Source: Bacillota bacterium (lineage in GTDB: Bacteria; Bacillota; Clostridia; Lachnospirales; CAG-274). Taken from it: a DNA stretch of 64,000 bases. A model generated the notes under the pieces. That model worked only from the letters and a program-made list of their open reading frames with translations. It was not told the origin of the DNA and made no database searches. Within the stretch, counting starts at the first letter, position 1. Each line of letters starts with the position of its first letter. Shown piece after piece: positions 51,951 to 60,779 of this stretch. The translations under genes were made by a program, and so were the position numbers. Location of the stretch: positions 41,725-105,724 of the forward strand of contig JAFUAF010000057.1 of NCBI GenBank assembly GCA_017460805.1, given 5' to 3'.

Positions 51951-53492
51951 ATGAGTACAAAGGACGCATTGGCATTGCTTGAAAGCGTGAGCGACGATAA
52001 ACAAGTCTTTCTTGATATTGCCAAATCCTATGTGGCTGATAAATTAAATGTTTATTACAGTGTTGAAAACTGTATCTGCCTTAAAGAGGACGACATGATC
52101 CCATTCGGCGAACTGCCGGAGTTTGAAGAACTCAGACAGAAAGTTCACAACATCGAGAATGCTAAGGATATTATTGATGATTTCTTTGAGATCGACGACG
52201 ATATAGCAAAGATAAATCAGTATCTTGATGATGAACTCCTTATTGCGTATATGGAAGTCGATGACTATGACAGCGACGACAGCGCAGAAGGATTTTCGTC
52301 TTCCGTTGCACCTACTTACAGCGCAGATGACGAGGAAGACGAAGACGAGGGATATCCTCTCTTCCAGGAAGAAGATACAACGCTTCCCGATGCAGATGAT
52401 ATTAAGCTGCCCGAAACAGAAGAGAATACAGAAAAGGCCGAAGAAGAGCCTGCACAGACATATCCCGACGAGCCCGAGCTTGGTATTTCCTACGGCGGAT
52501 ATGAGGCCGAAGAGGAAAAACCGGCAGAGCCCGAACCTCAGCAGGAGGAAGAAACAGAAGAACGTATTGTCGGTATTTACAAGGAAGAATATGATACTTC
52601 ATGGGCACCCGATTATGAACCCGATGAGGATGATTATTTCCTTAAACAGTCCGAAGCTGAACTTCTTGGCGAGGATGAAAAGCCAAAGCTTAACTCACTC
52701 TTTACAGATGATGTAGTCAAGACGGAAAAGGCAGACATACTTGCAGAGGCTGCCTACGTTATTGACCAGGGCGGCAAGTTTATATTCACAGGCGCTTCTC
52801 CTCAGGTTTATCTGAACAAGCGTTTTGAGTATTTAAGAATTAAATATGCGCTCAAGAATATTGAGGACGGCGAGGACGAGGATTCCGAGATCGAGATCAT
52901 CAAAAACGAGCTTATTAAGCTTCGCGGCTATGCTCAGCGCGGTGTTATCCTTCCCGTTGAGGCTATAAGCTACGATATGATGATGGTTGAAAAGGTTTAC
53001 GGCCTTCTTAAAGAATTTGATGAGTCACTTTATCCCGCGGGTTCTATCCCCAATATTGACGATATCCTTAAACTTATGGATGTCAGCGGTGAGTTTGACG
53101 AAAAGGCAACAAAGCTTCACAAGTTCTATATGGTTGATACCATCAACTTCCTTAAAACTATCTACAAGAACTGCTCGGGACTCGAACTTGACAAGAACAA
53201 GCGTATCGCAGTTGAGAGAGATAAGCTTGATGACAAGCATTTTGAAGATGTACGTAATCTTGAAAGAGAGTTCTATGCACAGAGAAAGAAACTTTTCGGC
53301 GGCGGCAAGAACGAATACGAGAACAAAAAACGTGCTCTTGAGGAAGCTTACAACAAGCAGATCAAGGAGCTTGAGGACAGCATTCAGGCTGTTATAGAGC
53401 GGGATACAAAGATGGTCGGCAAGAATATGAAGCTGTACACAAGAATCGATAAGATCTTGAGAAACAATGTGCTTTGTTTCCAGGCAAAATAA
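51951..53492 (+). CDS. Acidic protein of unknown function, partner of the pseudokinase
   Basis: A 513-residue protein in three parts: a helical N terminus (1-110), a disordered acidic middle rich in D, E and P (about 115-245) and a helical C-terminal half (about 250-513) ending in a charged coiled coil (AVERDKLDDKHFEDVRNLER). No catalytic motif or membrane segment is recognised. GGAGGTG precedes ATG 51951. The kinase-like gene starts 22 bases after its stop, so the two are co-transcribed and may act together; the acidic middle could be a docking or substrate region. Confidence 0.75.
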   Translation: MSTKDALALLESVSDDKQVFLDIAKSYVADKLNVYYSVENCICLKEDDMIPFGELPEFEELRQKVHNIENAKDIIDDFFEIDDDIAKINQYLDDELLIAYMEVDDYDSDDSAEGFSSSVAPTYSADDEEDEDEGYPLFQEEDTTLPDADDIKLPETEENTEKAEEEPAQTYPDEPELGISYGGYEAEEEKPAEPEPQQEEETEERIVGIYKEEYDTSWAPDYEPDEDDYFLKQSEAELLGEDEKPKLNSLFTDDVVKTEKADILAEAAYVIDQGGKFIFTGASPQVYLNKRFEYLRIKYALKNIEDGEDEDSEIEIIKNELIKLRGYAQRGVILPVEAISYDMMMVEKVYGLLKEFDESLYPAGSIPNIDDILKLMDVSGEFDEKATKLHKFYMVDTINFLKTIYKNCSGLELDKNKRIAVERDKLDDKHFEDVRNLEREFYAQRKKLFGGGKNEYENKKRALEEAYNKQIKELEDSIQAVIERDTKMVGKNMKLYTRIDKILRNNVLCFQAK

Positions 53493-53514
53493 TTGCAGAA
53501 TAGAGGTGTGAACT

Positions 53515-54999
53515 ATGGCTGATGGAGCAAATAAGTTACCGGCAGGCTTTGCTGTCGGCGACACTTTGGCAAGCCGTTATGTATTGAAAAAAGTTATAAA
53601 TCCCGATAATGGCGAGGCGGCGACTTTTGTCTGCGAATATGATGATTTCCCGTTCCTTGTAAAGGTTTACTTCCCCGATAAGGCACCTACCGAAGAAAAG
53701 GTTAGTAAAGAAAAATCTATGAATTCGCCTTATCTTGTTAAGAAGTCTGACAGATTTACATACAACGGATGCAGCTGCGAGGTAATGCCTTTCTTCAACA
53801 AGGCCGACCTTATTTCAAGCGGCAAGGCAGTAAATGACAAACGCCTTTTTGAAACCATTATCCCGAATGTAAACGAGGCATTGAAGTCGGTACATGATGC
53901 AGGTCTTGTACATGGCAATGTAAAGCCTACCAACATTTTCTACAGTCCTTTCGGACCGGACCAGGTTCTTCTTGGCGATTTGGGTGTTGAGCTTGAACAC
54001 ATAAGCGAATTTACAAAGCAGACAGGTTTTGCTTTCCTTCCGCCCGAAAATTTAAAGGGTATCTTCGGTAAGGAAGCCGATTACTGGTCGCTTGGCATAA
54101 CGCTTGTAATGCTTGTAACGGGCAGGGGCGTATTTGACGGTCTTAACAGAAAGCAGATGCTTAAAAAGGCTGCCACTTACGAGCTTGAAATTCCCGATAA
54201 GGCAAGCGAAAAACTTAAAAATATCATCCGCGGTCTTACCGTTAAGGATTACAAGACACGCTGGGGCTATGAAGAGATAAAGAAATGCCTTGCAGGCGAG
54301 GACGTACCTATCGTTGATGAATATGTATATGAACCGCCTACAGACGTTTATAATTTTGACGGTGTTCCCGTTAAGGGTCTTGAAAATATCGCTCAGGCAT
54401 TTGCAACAAACTGGGCAGCTGCCGTTAATGCGATAAACGATCCTGCATTGCTTGAAATAGTCGATAACTATGCGGAGGATAAATATCCCGAGGTAGTTTC
54501 CATAAGCAAAATGGAAGATAAGGACAGGGCTGTATTCCAGTTTATAAGCCTTATGAATCCGTCTCTTCCCGCATACTGGAAAGGTCAGGAGATCGGCGAT
54601 ATCGCCCAGTTTGCAAACGAAATGGCTATCGCGTATGATAAAGATCCGTTCCTTGATTGTCTTAAGAGCGGTATTGTAAGCCTTGTTGCCGAGCAGCGCG
54701 GTATGGATGCCGACAAGGTAGAAAAGATCAAATCTGTTGAAGACGAGGTAAAAGAGGGCGGCTGCAACGAAGAAAAGGTTGCATACAAACTTAACTACTA
54801 CGTTTCGGGCGATTATACTTACGATTTCAGGAATGTACCTTGCACAAAGGTTTCCGATCTTGTACAGTATATCCGCTCCAATGTTGACAGTCTTGACTCT
54901 ATCTGCGCAGAGTTTATTGAAGATACAAAATTCTTTGCATGGCTTGAGGTACTTGGTTTCAAAGATCAGGTAAAGGCTTGGAAGGCAACATTATATTAA
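53515..54999 (+). CDS. Predicted pseudokinase (Hanks-type fold)
   Basis: A 494-residue soluble protein. The N-terminal half (about 20-270) follows the eukaryotic-like kinase pattern: lysine K50 (FLVKVYF), then HGNVKPTN (H133 to N140) in place of HRDxKPxN, so the catalytic Asp is Asn135; DLG (D155-G157) in place of DFG; FLPPEN and DYWSLGITL for the activation-side helix. Lys137 and Asn140 remain. The glycine-rich loop is not recognisable. Residues 280-494 form a further helical domain. Loss of the catalytic Asp predicts a weak or inactive kinase; it may instead bind ATP and scaffold. Confidence 0.85.
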   Translation: MADGANKLPAGFAVGDTLASRYVLKKVINPDNGEAATFVCEYDDFPFLVKVYFPDKAPTEEKVSKEKSMNSPYLVKKSDRFTYNGCSCEVMPFFNKADLISSGKAVNDKRLFETIIPNVNEALKSVHDAGLVHGNVKPTNIFYSPFGPDQVLLGDLGVELEHISEFTKQTGFAFLPPENLKGIFGKEADYWSLGITLVMLVTGRGVFDGLNRKQMLKKAATYELEIPDKASEKLKNIIRGLTVKDYKTRWGYEEIKKCLAGEDVPIVDEYVYEPPTDVYNFDGVPVKGLENIAQAFATNWAAAVNAINDPALLEIVDNYAEDKYPEVVSISKMEDKDRAVFQFISLMNPSLPAYWKGQEIGDIAQFANEMAIAYDKDPFLDCLKSGIVSLVAEQRGMDADKVEKIKSVEDEVKEGGCNEEKVAYKLNYYVSGDYTYDFRNVPCTKVSDLVQYIRSNVDSLDSICAEFIEDTKFFAWLEVLGFKDQVKAWKATLY

Positions 55000-55010
55000 A
55001 AAATATTATA

Positions 55011-55041
55011 AAAACCGACTGTTTCGTGCAGTCGGTTTTTT
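55011..55041. terminator. Bidirectional terminator between pseudokinase and rqcH
   Basis: AAAACCGACTG / CAGTCGGTTTTTT with loop TTTCGTG. Confidence 0.92.
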
Positions 55042-55045
55042 GTGC

Positions 55046-56803
55046 TTATACTTGTTTGATTTTTTCAACAGCTTCTTTTGACGGGGTTATATAAGCGGTT
55101 TTATTTGTATCATAGATAACAAAACCCGGTTTGGCGCCGTTGGGTTTGTGCACGTTTTTGCGCTGTGTGTAGTCTACGGGCACCATTGAAGATGTCTGCG
55201 CCTTGCTGTAGTATGCGGCAAGGGTCGCGGCTTCGGTCAAAGTGGTGTCGGGTACATCGGCACCGCGGGTTATGATTATAACGTGTGAGCCCGGGATATT
55301 TTTTGTGTGCATCCATATATCCGTGCTGTGTGCGGTGCGCAGGGTCAGCTCGTCATTTTGGATGTTGTTTTTGCCGACGTAGATATCGTATCCGTCGGAT
55401 GAGATGTAGTGCAGTGGTGCGGATTTTTTATTGACCTGTCTGCCTTTTTGTTTTGCTTCTTTTTTTACATAGCCCTGTTCACGCAGTTCGCGGCGTATTT
55501 CTTTTATATCCTGCTCGTTTTCGCAGTTTTCAACGCCTGCAAGTACTGTTTCAAGATAGGCAAGCTCCTCGTCGTTGGAGGCTATCTGTTCCTGCAAAGC
55601 GGTATAGGTGCGTTTTGCTTTGTTGTAGCGTTTGAAATATTTCTGCGCATTTTCCGCGGGTGTAAGCGAGCCGTCAAGTTCTATTTCCACTTCTTCAAAG
55701 TTTTCGCTGTAAAAATTATTCAGCTTTACCGTTGTCATTCCTTGTTTTATTGCATAGATATTGGCGGTTATCAATTCGCCGCAAAGCCGCAGATGTTCGC
55801 GGTTTTCAATATCTTTAAGGCTTTTTTGCTGAATGTCGCGCTTTTTTACACAGCGTTCTATATTCTGCGTAACAAGATGCTTAAGATCGTGAGTTTTCTG
55901 CGACATTCTGTATGCTGTGTCCTTGGCCGAATAAAATTCCTCTGTCATACGGGACGGAGAAGAAAAGGTCTGCGTGCGCAGATCTTTGTATTTATTGAGT
56001 GAAAACGGCAGCATATCCTTTACTTTTTCGCCGTCATACACTATCTGCGGAAGATAGTCTGTCGCTTTGATCTTATCGACAAGGGCTGAAAATGCTTCGT
56101 AAAGATTTTGCTTTTCGCTGTCGGAGAGTGTGCTGACAGGCTTGTTTGCGTCAATACCCGCATTATAGCACACCTCGTCCGCAATTACCGGACTTATGCC
56201 GTTATAGCCCTTGTATATCGCCGCAAATGCTTTTTCCGAATTAAGGTTTTCGAGTGTTTTATGAAAATTTTCTTCATTTAAAAGCAGGGTGTCCGTTTTT
56301 CCGCTGTCGGGCGGCATAACATATTCTTTTCCGGGGAGTACCTGTCTTACCGAGCTTTTGTCAAAACTTATATGCCTTGCGCTTTCAAGCACAGTTCCGT
56401 TTTCGTCAACGAGCATAAGATTGCTGTGCCTGCCCATTATCTCCAAAACAAGCGTTTTAAGTGTATAATCGCCCATTTCATTAAGTGCTTCTATTTTAAT
56501 GTTGACTATTCGGTCAAAATTGGGCTGGGTTATCTCCAGTATTTTGCCGCTTTGAATGTGCTTTCTTAAAACCATGCAAAAAAGCGGCGGCTCCATGGGA
56601 TTGTCGCGCGATATCTCCGTTAGGTGCAGACGCGGGTGAGATGGGTTGGCTGTTAAAAGAAGTTTGCAGTTTTTGCCCAGACTGCGCACGGACAAAATTA
56701 TCTCGTCACTTTCGGGCTGATATACCTTGTCCACACGGCCGCCCACAAGCCTGTCTTTTAATTCGGTCACTATGCTGTTTATTGTTATTCCGTCAAATGC
56801 CAT
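55046..56803 (-). CDS. rqcH: Rqc2/NEMF homologue RqcH (NFACT family)
   Basis: A 585-residue NFACT protein that recognises stalled 50S subunits and adds Ala tails. The N-terminal NFACT-N part opens MAFDGITINSIVTELKDRLVGGRVDKVYQP; a coiled-coil middle (about 270-440) and the NFACT-R domain near the C terminus (SDGYDIYVGKNNIQNDELT, then DIWMHTKNIPGSHVI) follow. It is often annotated as fibronectin-binding protein FbpA. GAAAGG precedes ATG 56803. Single-gene unit. Confidence 0.95.
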   Translation of the reverse strand: MAFDGITINSIVTELKDRLVGGRVDKVYQPESDEIILSVRSLGKNCKLLLTANPSHPRLHLTEISRDNPMEPPLFCMVLRKHIQSGKILEITQPNFDRIVNIKIEALNEMGDYTLKTLVLEIMGRHSNLMLVDENGTVLESARHISFDKSSVRQVLPGKEYVMPPDSGKTDTLLLNEENFHKTLENLNSEKAFAAIYKGYNGISPVIADEVCYNAGIDANKPVSTLSDSEKQNLYEAFSALVDKIKATDYLPQIVYDGEKVKDMLPFSLNKYKDLRTQTFSSPSRMTEEFYSAKDTAYRMSQKTHDLKHLVTQNIERCVKKRDIQQKSLKDIENREHLRLCGELITANIYAIKQGMTTVKLNNFYSENFEEVEIELDGSLTPAENAQKYFKRYNKAKRTYTALQEQIASNDEELAYLETVLAGVENCENEQDIKEIRRELREQGYVKKEAKQKGRQVNKKSAPLHYISSDGYDIYVGKNNIQNDELTLRTAHSTDIWMHTKNIPGSHVIIITRGADVPDTTLTEAATLAAYYSKAQTSSMVPVDYTQRKNVHKPNGAKPGFVIYDTNKTAYITPSKEAVEKIKQV

Positions 56804-56880
56804 AATAATTGCCTTTCAAAAATTTACTTAATAATAAAAACATTTTATCATATTTTTTTTATGATATCAAGCCCGCCTTA

Positions 56881-56908
56881 TATTTGAAGATTTATATTTG
56901 AAGATTTA
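56881..56908 (+). repeat. Tandem 14-base repeat upstream of the metalloprotease promoter
   Basis: TATTTGAAGATTTA at 56881-56894 and again at 56895-56908, with a partial third unit (TATTTA) running into the -35. Confidence 0.85.
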
Positions 56909-56910
56909 TA

Positions 56911-56939
56911 TTTACATTGCTCGGATTATATTGTAAAAT
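56911..56939 (+). promoter_or_regulatory. Promoter of the DUF6055-like gene
   Basis: TTTACA (56911-56916), 17 bases, TAAAAT (56934-56939), directly after the tandem repeat. Confidence 0.78.
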
Positions 56940-56974
56940 AAAAAAGGTATGAATTTTACAAGGGAGGATATTCT

Positions 56975-58924
56975 ATGAAAAAAATATTGGCGGCATTTGC
57001 GCTGTGTATGGGTGCTCTGGCTGTGCCCTGCTGTGTTTCGGCGGCGGTGATAAAGGATACAAATGTGAGTGCGGCTATCGGAAACACAAATATTGCGGCG
57101 CTTACCCAGAATGACGAGTACAGGACTTACGATACATTCTATTCGCTTGACGATACATCAATAAACCGTATGACAAGCGAGCATTTTCAGATAATATGGG
57201 GCAACGGCGATACAACGGGCAAAATAAACTATGATTATATAAAAGGAAATCTTATCAATCTTGAAAATATACGCAGTTTTTATATAGACGAGCTTGAAAT
57301 GAAGGATATCGGCATATCGCAGAATAAAAGAATAACCGAAAAACGCAAGACGAATGTCTATGTTTCGGGTACGGGTCTTACAAAATTTGAAGACGATTGG
57401 GCTTATATGTCGGTGGACAGCGACAGCTTTGCCTTTCTTTTTGTTGCACCGGGAGCTATGCAGGTCGACCCACCAAGCTGGGTGCTGCCGCATGAGCTTG
57501 CGCACGCCTTTACTTATCATCAGGGCGGTACTATTCCGGGCGCATGGTACGAATCTACGGCAAACTGGTTCCGCGATCAATATCTCGGCAGTAAATACTA
57601 TGCTTACGGAAATACGACCTACGGCCCCGCGGCAGACTTTTTTACGCCTTATGTGCGTTATTCCGACTATTATGTGCCGCATATGCTTCAATGGTATGAT
57701 ACATGGCCGTTTTTTACCTATATTTCGGAAAATCCCGATAATATAGACGGCCTCGGCATGCCGCTGATGCACAAAATATTTGAATATAATGCACCGTCGG
57801 GGCAGTCTATGTTCACAACCGTGGAAAAACTGTCGGGAGTACCCGCAAAAGAAGTGCTTGCGGGATTTACAAGGCGTATGGCGACTTATGATTTCAGCAG
57901 ACGTGAATTTTATCAAAAACAGCTTAAAGAAGCTGCGGACGGGCTTAAATACTATGATAAAGTCGATCTTTACAGCGAGATGTATACAACGCTTTCGGCG
58001 GCGGATAGTGAAGGTTACATGGCTGTACCCGTGAATAAAGCGCCTATGGCAGCGGGATTTAATGTGATACCTATAGAAGCCGATCTTTCAAAAACGGTTC
58101 TGTCGGCGGATATCGTCAATACAAGCACCGAAGCGGAAGCGGACTTCCGCACAAGCCTTGTGACGGTAACGAGTAACGGAGCAACGAAGTATTCAAATAT
58201 TGTAAGCGGCAGCGGGACGGCCAAAATAGACCTTATCGGAGACGAGACCAAAGCATATCTTGTTGTCTGCGCAACACCCGATGTGATAAAGAATTATGAG
58301 GTGGATTGGAACAGTTCGGCAGAAGATACGGACACACGCTATACATATAAGGTAAAAATTTATTCTTCGGAAAATACGGCGGAGGACAGCAAGGCTGTTC
58401 CCGCGGGTGTATGGACTGCGTCGGATATCCTCGGTGCACCAAATTATTATACCGTGACCGACAATGCGACAAGCAAAGAAGGACAGCTTAAAATAAACAC
58501 GGGGAATATAGAATTTTATGTAAATGACGGTGCAGAGATAACGATAGGTTATAAATGCGGTTCTACGGACAGCAAAAAAAGTGCTGCGGTAGTTCTTGGC
58601 GGAAAAACTTCTTCCTATGTAAACGGCGGTGCGGATGAAAACGTCTTTACCGTCGGCGGGCTTGCCGAGGGTGCATATAAGATAACAGCCCTGCAAAACG
58701 GAGGTACTTCCGCACAGATAAATTATATAAAAGTATATTATCCCGTAAACGGAGATGTGAACAAGGACGGAACAGTCAACGATGCGGATGCAAAAATGCT
58801 TTTGAGACATCTTTCGGGTATTGAGACAATAACAGACGGCACATCAATGTATAACGCCGACTGCGATGGCATTGATGGGTGGGATATCAGAGATGTGATA
58901 TGGATAACAAAGAACAAGGGGTGA
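56975..58924 (+). CDS. Secreted DUF6055-like metalloprotease with dockerin-like C terminus
   Basis: A 649-residue exported protein: signal peptide about 1-24 (ALAVPCCVSAA). The N-terminal domain (about 65-330) has HFQIIWGNGDTTGKINYDYI and the zinc motif HELAHAFTYH, followed by GAWYESTANWF, as in DUF6055 proteins; a protease role is inferred. A beta-sandwich region (about 350-590) follows. The last 58 residues are a type I dockerin-like pair: GDVNKDGTVNDADAKMLLRHL and a weaker NADCDGIDGWDIRDVI, with calcium-loop Asp/Asn. This suggests docking to a cohesin scaffold, though none is in the window. GGGAGG precedes ATG 56975. Confidence 0.9.
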   Translation: MKKILAAFALCMGALAVPCCVSAAVIKDTNVSAAIGNTNIAALTQNDEYRTYDTFYSLDDTSINRMTSEHFQIIWGNGDTTGKINYDYIKGNLINLENIRSFYIDELEMKDIGISQNKRITEKRKTNVYVSGTGLTKFEDDWAYMSVDSDSFAFLFVAPGAMQVDPPSWVLPHELAHAFTYHQGGTIPGAWYESTANWFRDQYLGSKYYAYGNTTYGPAADFFTPYVRYSDYYVPHMLQWYDTWPFFTYISENPDNIDGLGMPLMHKIFEYNAPSGQSMFTTVEKLSGVPAKEVLAGFTRRMATYDFSRREFYQKQLKEAADGLKYYDKVDLYSEMYTTLSAADSEGYMAVPVNKAPMAAGFNVIPIEADLSKTVLSADIVNTSTEAEADFRTSLVTVTSNGATKYSNIVSGSGTAKIDLIGDETKAYLVVCATPDVIKNYEVDWNSSAEDTDTRYTYKVKIYSSENTAEDSKAVPAGVWTASDILGAPNYYTVTDNATSKEGQLKINTGNIEFYVNDGAEITIGYKCGSTDSKKSAAVVLGGKTSSYVNGGADENVFTVGGLAEGAYKITALQNGGTSAQINYIKVYYPVNGDVNKDGTVNDADAKMLLRHLSGIETITDGTSMYNADCDGIDGWDIRDVIWITKNKG

Positions 58925-59010
58925 AATACCTCTTGTTTTTATTTTTAAAACTTGTAAAAAGATTTATATAAATCGAATTACAAAAATTTTAAAAAATTTG
59001 TAAAAAACAC

Positions 59011-59039
59011 TTGACAAATGTTCCCGGAAGTGGTATCTT
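59011..59039 (+). promoter_or_regulatory. SigA promoter of the hrcA operon
   Basis: TTGACA (59011-59016), 17 bases, TATCTT (59034-59039) with TGG before the -10. Confidence 0.85.
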
Positions 59040-59050
59040 ATATTTAAAGA

Positions 59051-59077
59051 TTAGCACTCACGCCGAATGAGTGCTAA
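59051..59077. promoter_or_regulatory. CIRCE operator (HrcA binding site)
   Basis: TTAGCACTC, nine bases, GAGTGCTAA: an exact CIRCE consensus, placed at the transcription start, so HrcA represses its own operon at normal temperature. Confidence 0.98.
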
Positions 59078-59113
59078 CAAAATAAAAATCATCGGTAAAA
59101 AGAAGGTGAGTAT

Positions 59114-60175
59114 GTGGACCTGAATGACAGAAAATTTAAAATACTGGAGGCTATAATCACCGACTATATCAAGACGGCTGAGCCGATAGGTTCGCGTACT
59201 ATAGCTAAAAAATATGACCTGGGTGTTTCCAGTGCAACTATCCGCAACGATATGAGCGATCTTGAGGAGCTGGGGCTTATTGTACAGCCGCATACCTCCG
59301 CGGGACGTATTCCGTCGGATCGGGGCTACCGCCTTTATGTGGATAAAATGATGCAGTCGCAGGAACTTTCGCCCGAGGTTGCGGATCTTCTGCAAAATGT
59401 TGTGGAAAACAACATCGGCCAGATAGATTATCTGATGCAGCAGACGGCAAAAGCGCTTGCAGCCCTTACAAACTACACGATAGTCGTAACAGAGCCCAAA
59501 AGCTCAAGGCTTAATATCAAGCATGTGCAGTTGGTGCCCGTTGACGAGCGGTCGGTGGTGGCGGTCATAGTTACCGAAAACAAATCGGTAAAAAACCATG
59601 TGCTCCGAGTGAGCAATGTGCCCGACATCGAACAGCTTAACAGCATATCGCAGGCGATAAATACCGCGATACAAAATTACACCCTGCAGGATATGGAAAG
59701 CATAGCATCGGTCATGTTACAGACCTATCCCGAAAACAGGGAGCTTGTTACAAAGCTTTTAAAGGCGATTTTAACTGCTGTCAAGCAAAACGACAATGTG
59801 CATTATTACACCAGCGGTGTTAATAATATACTGGGCTTTCCCGAATTCAGCGATGTGGAAAAGGCAAAAAATATTTTCCGCGCCCTGGAGGAAAAGGATA
59901 TGCTTATAACGCTGTTTGACAAGGACAGCGAGCACAACGACGAGGTGCATATAGTCATCGGCGGCGAAAACAATATGAAAGAGCTGCAGGAGTGCAGTAT
60001 AGTCCGTGCCGACTATAACTACGGCAACGACAGCTACGGCACGATAGGCGTTATTGGCCCGACAAGAATGAATTACAGCCAGACGGTCTCCGTTTTAAAC
60101 GCTATAATCAAAAATCTTGAAACGGTAATAAAGTCCATATCGGACGGAAAGAATAAGGATGGTAAGAATGGATAG
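59114..60175 (+). CDS. hrcA: Heat-inducible transcription repressor HrcA
   Basis: A 353-residue repressor. N-terminal winged helix (1-75: RKFKILEAIITDYIKTAEPIGSRTI, SSATIRNDMSDLEELGLI, TSAGRIPSDRGYRLYVD), then the dimerisation and inserted domains. It uses GTG 59114 after AAGGTGAG. Target is the CIRCE site 37 bases upstream. The grpE start overlaps its stop. Confidence 0.97.
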   Translation: MDLNDRKFKILEAIITDYIKTAEPIGSRTIAKKYDLGVSSATIRNDMSDLEELGLIVQPHTSAGRIPSDRGYRLYVDKMMQSQELSPEVADLLQNVVENNIGQIDYLMQQTAKALAALTNYTIVVTEPKSSRLNIKHVQLVPVDERSVVAVIVTENKSVKNHVLRVSNVPDIEQLNSISQAINTAIQNYTLQDMESIASVMLQTYPENRELVTKLLKAILTAVKQNDNVHYYTSGVNNILGFPEFSDVEKAKNIFRALEEKDMLITLFDKDSEHNDEVHIVIGGENNMKELQECSIVRADYNYGNDSYGTIGVIGPTRMNYSQTVSVLNAIIKNLETVIKSISDGKNKDGKNG

Positions 60176-60752
60176 TGAAAAGATAAACAACGAGGCTTTG
60201 GAGCAGGAAGAGGAAACTCCGGTTGTTGAAGAAGCGGTCGAAACGACCGAAGAAGCAGCAGAAGAAACCGCGGAAGAGATAATAGAAGAACCCGCAAAAG
60301 AAAGCCCCGAGGACAAGATCAAGGAACTTGAGCAGGCTGTCAAGGACAATTTTGATAAATTTCTGAGAAAAGCCGCAGAGTTTGAGAATTTCAGAAAACG
60401 TACCAACAACGAAAAGGCAGGTATGTATAATAACGGTGTCAGAGATACCGTGGAAAAACTTCTCCCCGTTATAGACAACTTTGAAAGAGCGGTCGAAATG
60501 TCGGAGGAAAAGGAAAGCAGTCTTTACAAAGGTGTAGAAATGATTTTAAAACAATTTCTGGAGATAATCGCTTCTCTCGGCGTTGAGGAGATACCTGCGC
60601 TGGGCGAACCGTTCGACCCCAATGTCCACTCGGCGGTAATGCACGTAGAGGACGAAAAATGCGACGAAAACGTCGTTGTTGAGGTCTTCCAGAAAGGTTA
60701 CAGACTGGGCGACAGAGTAATAAGACCCAGTATGGTAAAAGTAGCAAACTAA
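60168..60752 (+). CDS. grpE: Nucleotide exchange factor GrpE
   Basis: A 194-residue GrpE for DnaK. Acidic, low-complexity N-terminal tail (1-50: E-rich), long coiled coil (about 45-100: KFLRKAAEFENFRKRT) and the C-terminal beta domain with GEPFDPNVHSAVMHVED and VVEVFQKGYRLGDRVIRPSMVKV. ATG 60168 overlaps the hrcA stop; AAGGATGG serves as the ribosome site. Confidence 0.96.
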   Translation: MDSEKINNEALEQEEETPVVEEAVETTEEAAEETAEEIIEEPAKESPEDKIKELEQAVKDNFDKFLRKAAEFENFRKRTNNEKAGMYNNGVRDTVEKLLPVIDNFERAVEMSEEKESSLYKGVEMILKQFLEIIASLGVEEIPALGEPFDPNVHSAVMHVEDEKCDENVVVEVFQKGYRLGDRVIRPSMVKVAN

Positions 60753-60779
60753 ACTTAAAATAAGAAAAGAGGAGTAAAT

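Noticed and set aside
52225..52716. 163-codon second-frame reading inside the acidic protein gene
   Set aside because: Low-complexity shift of the real frame, K/P/S-rich, no ribosome site.
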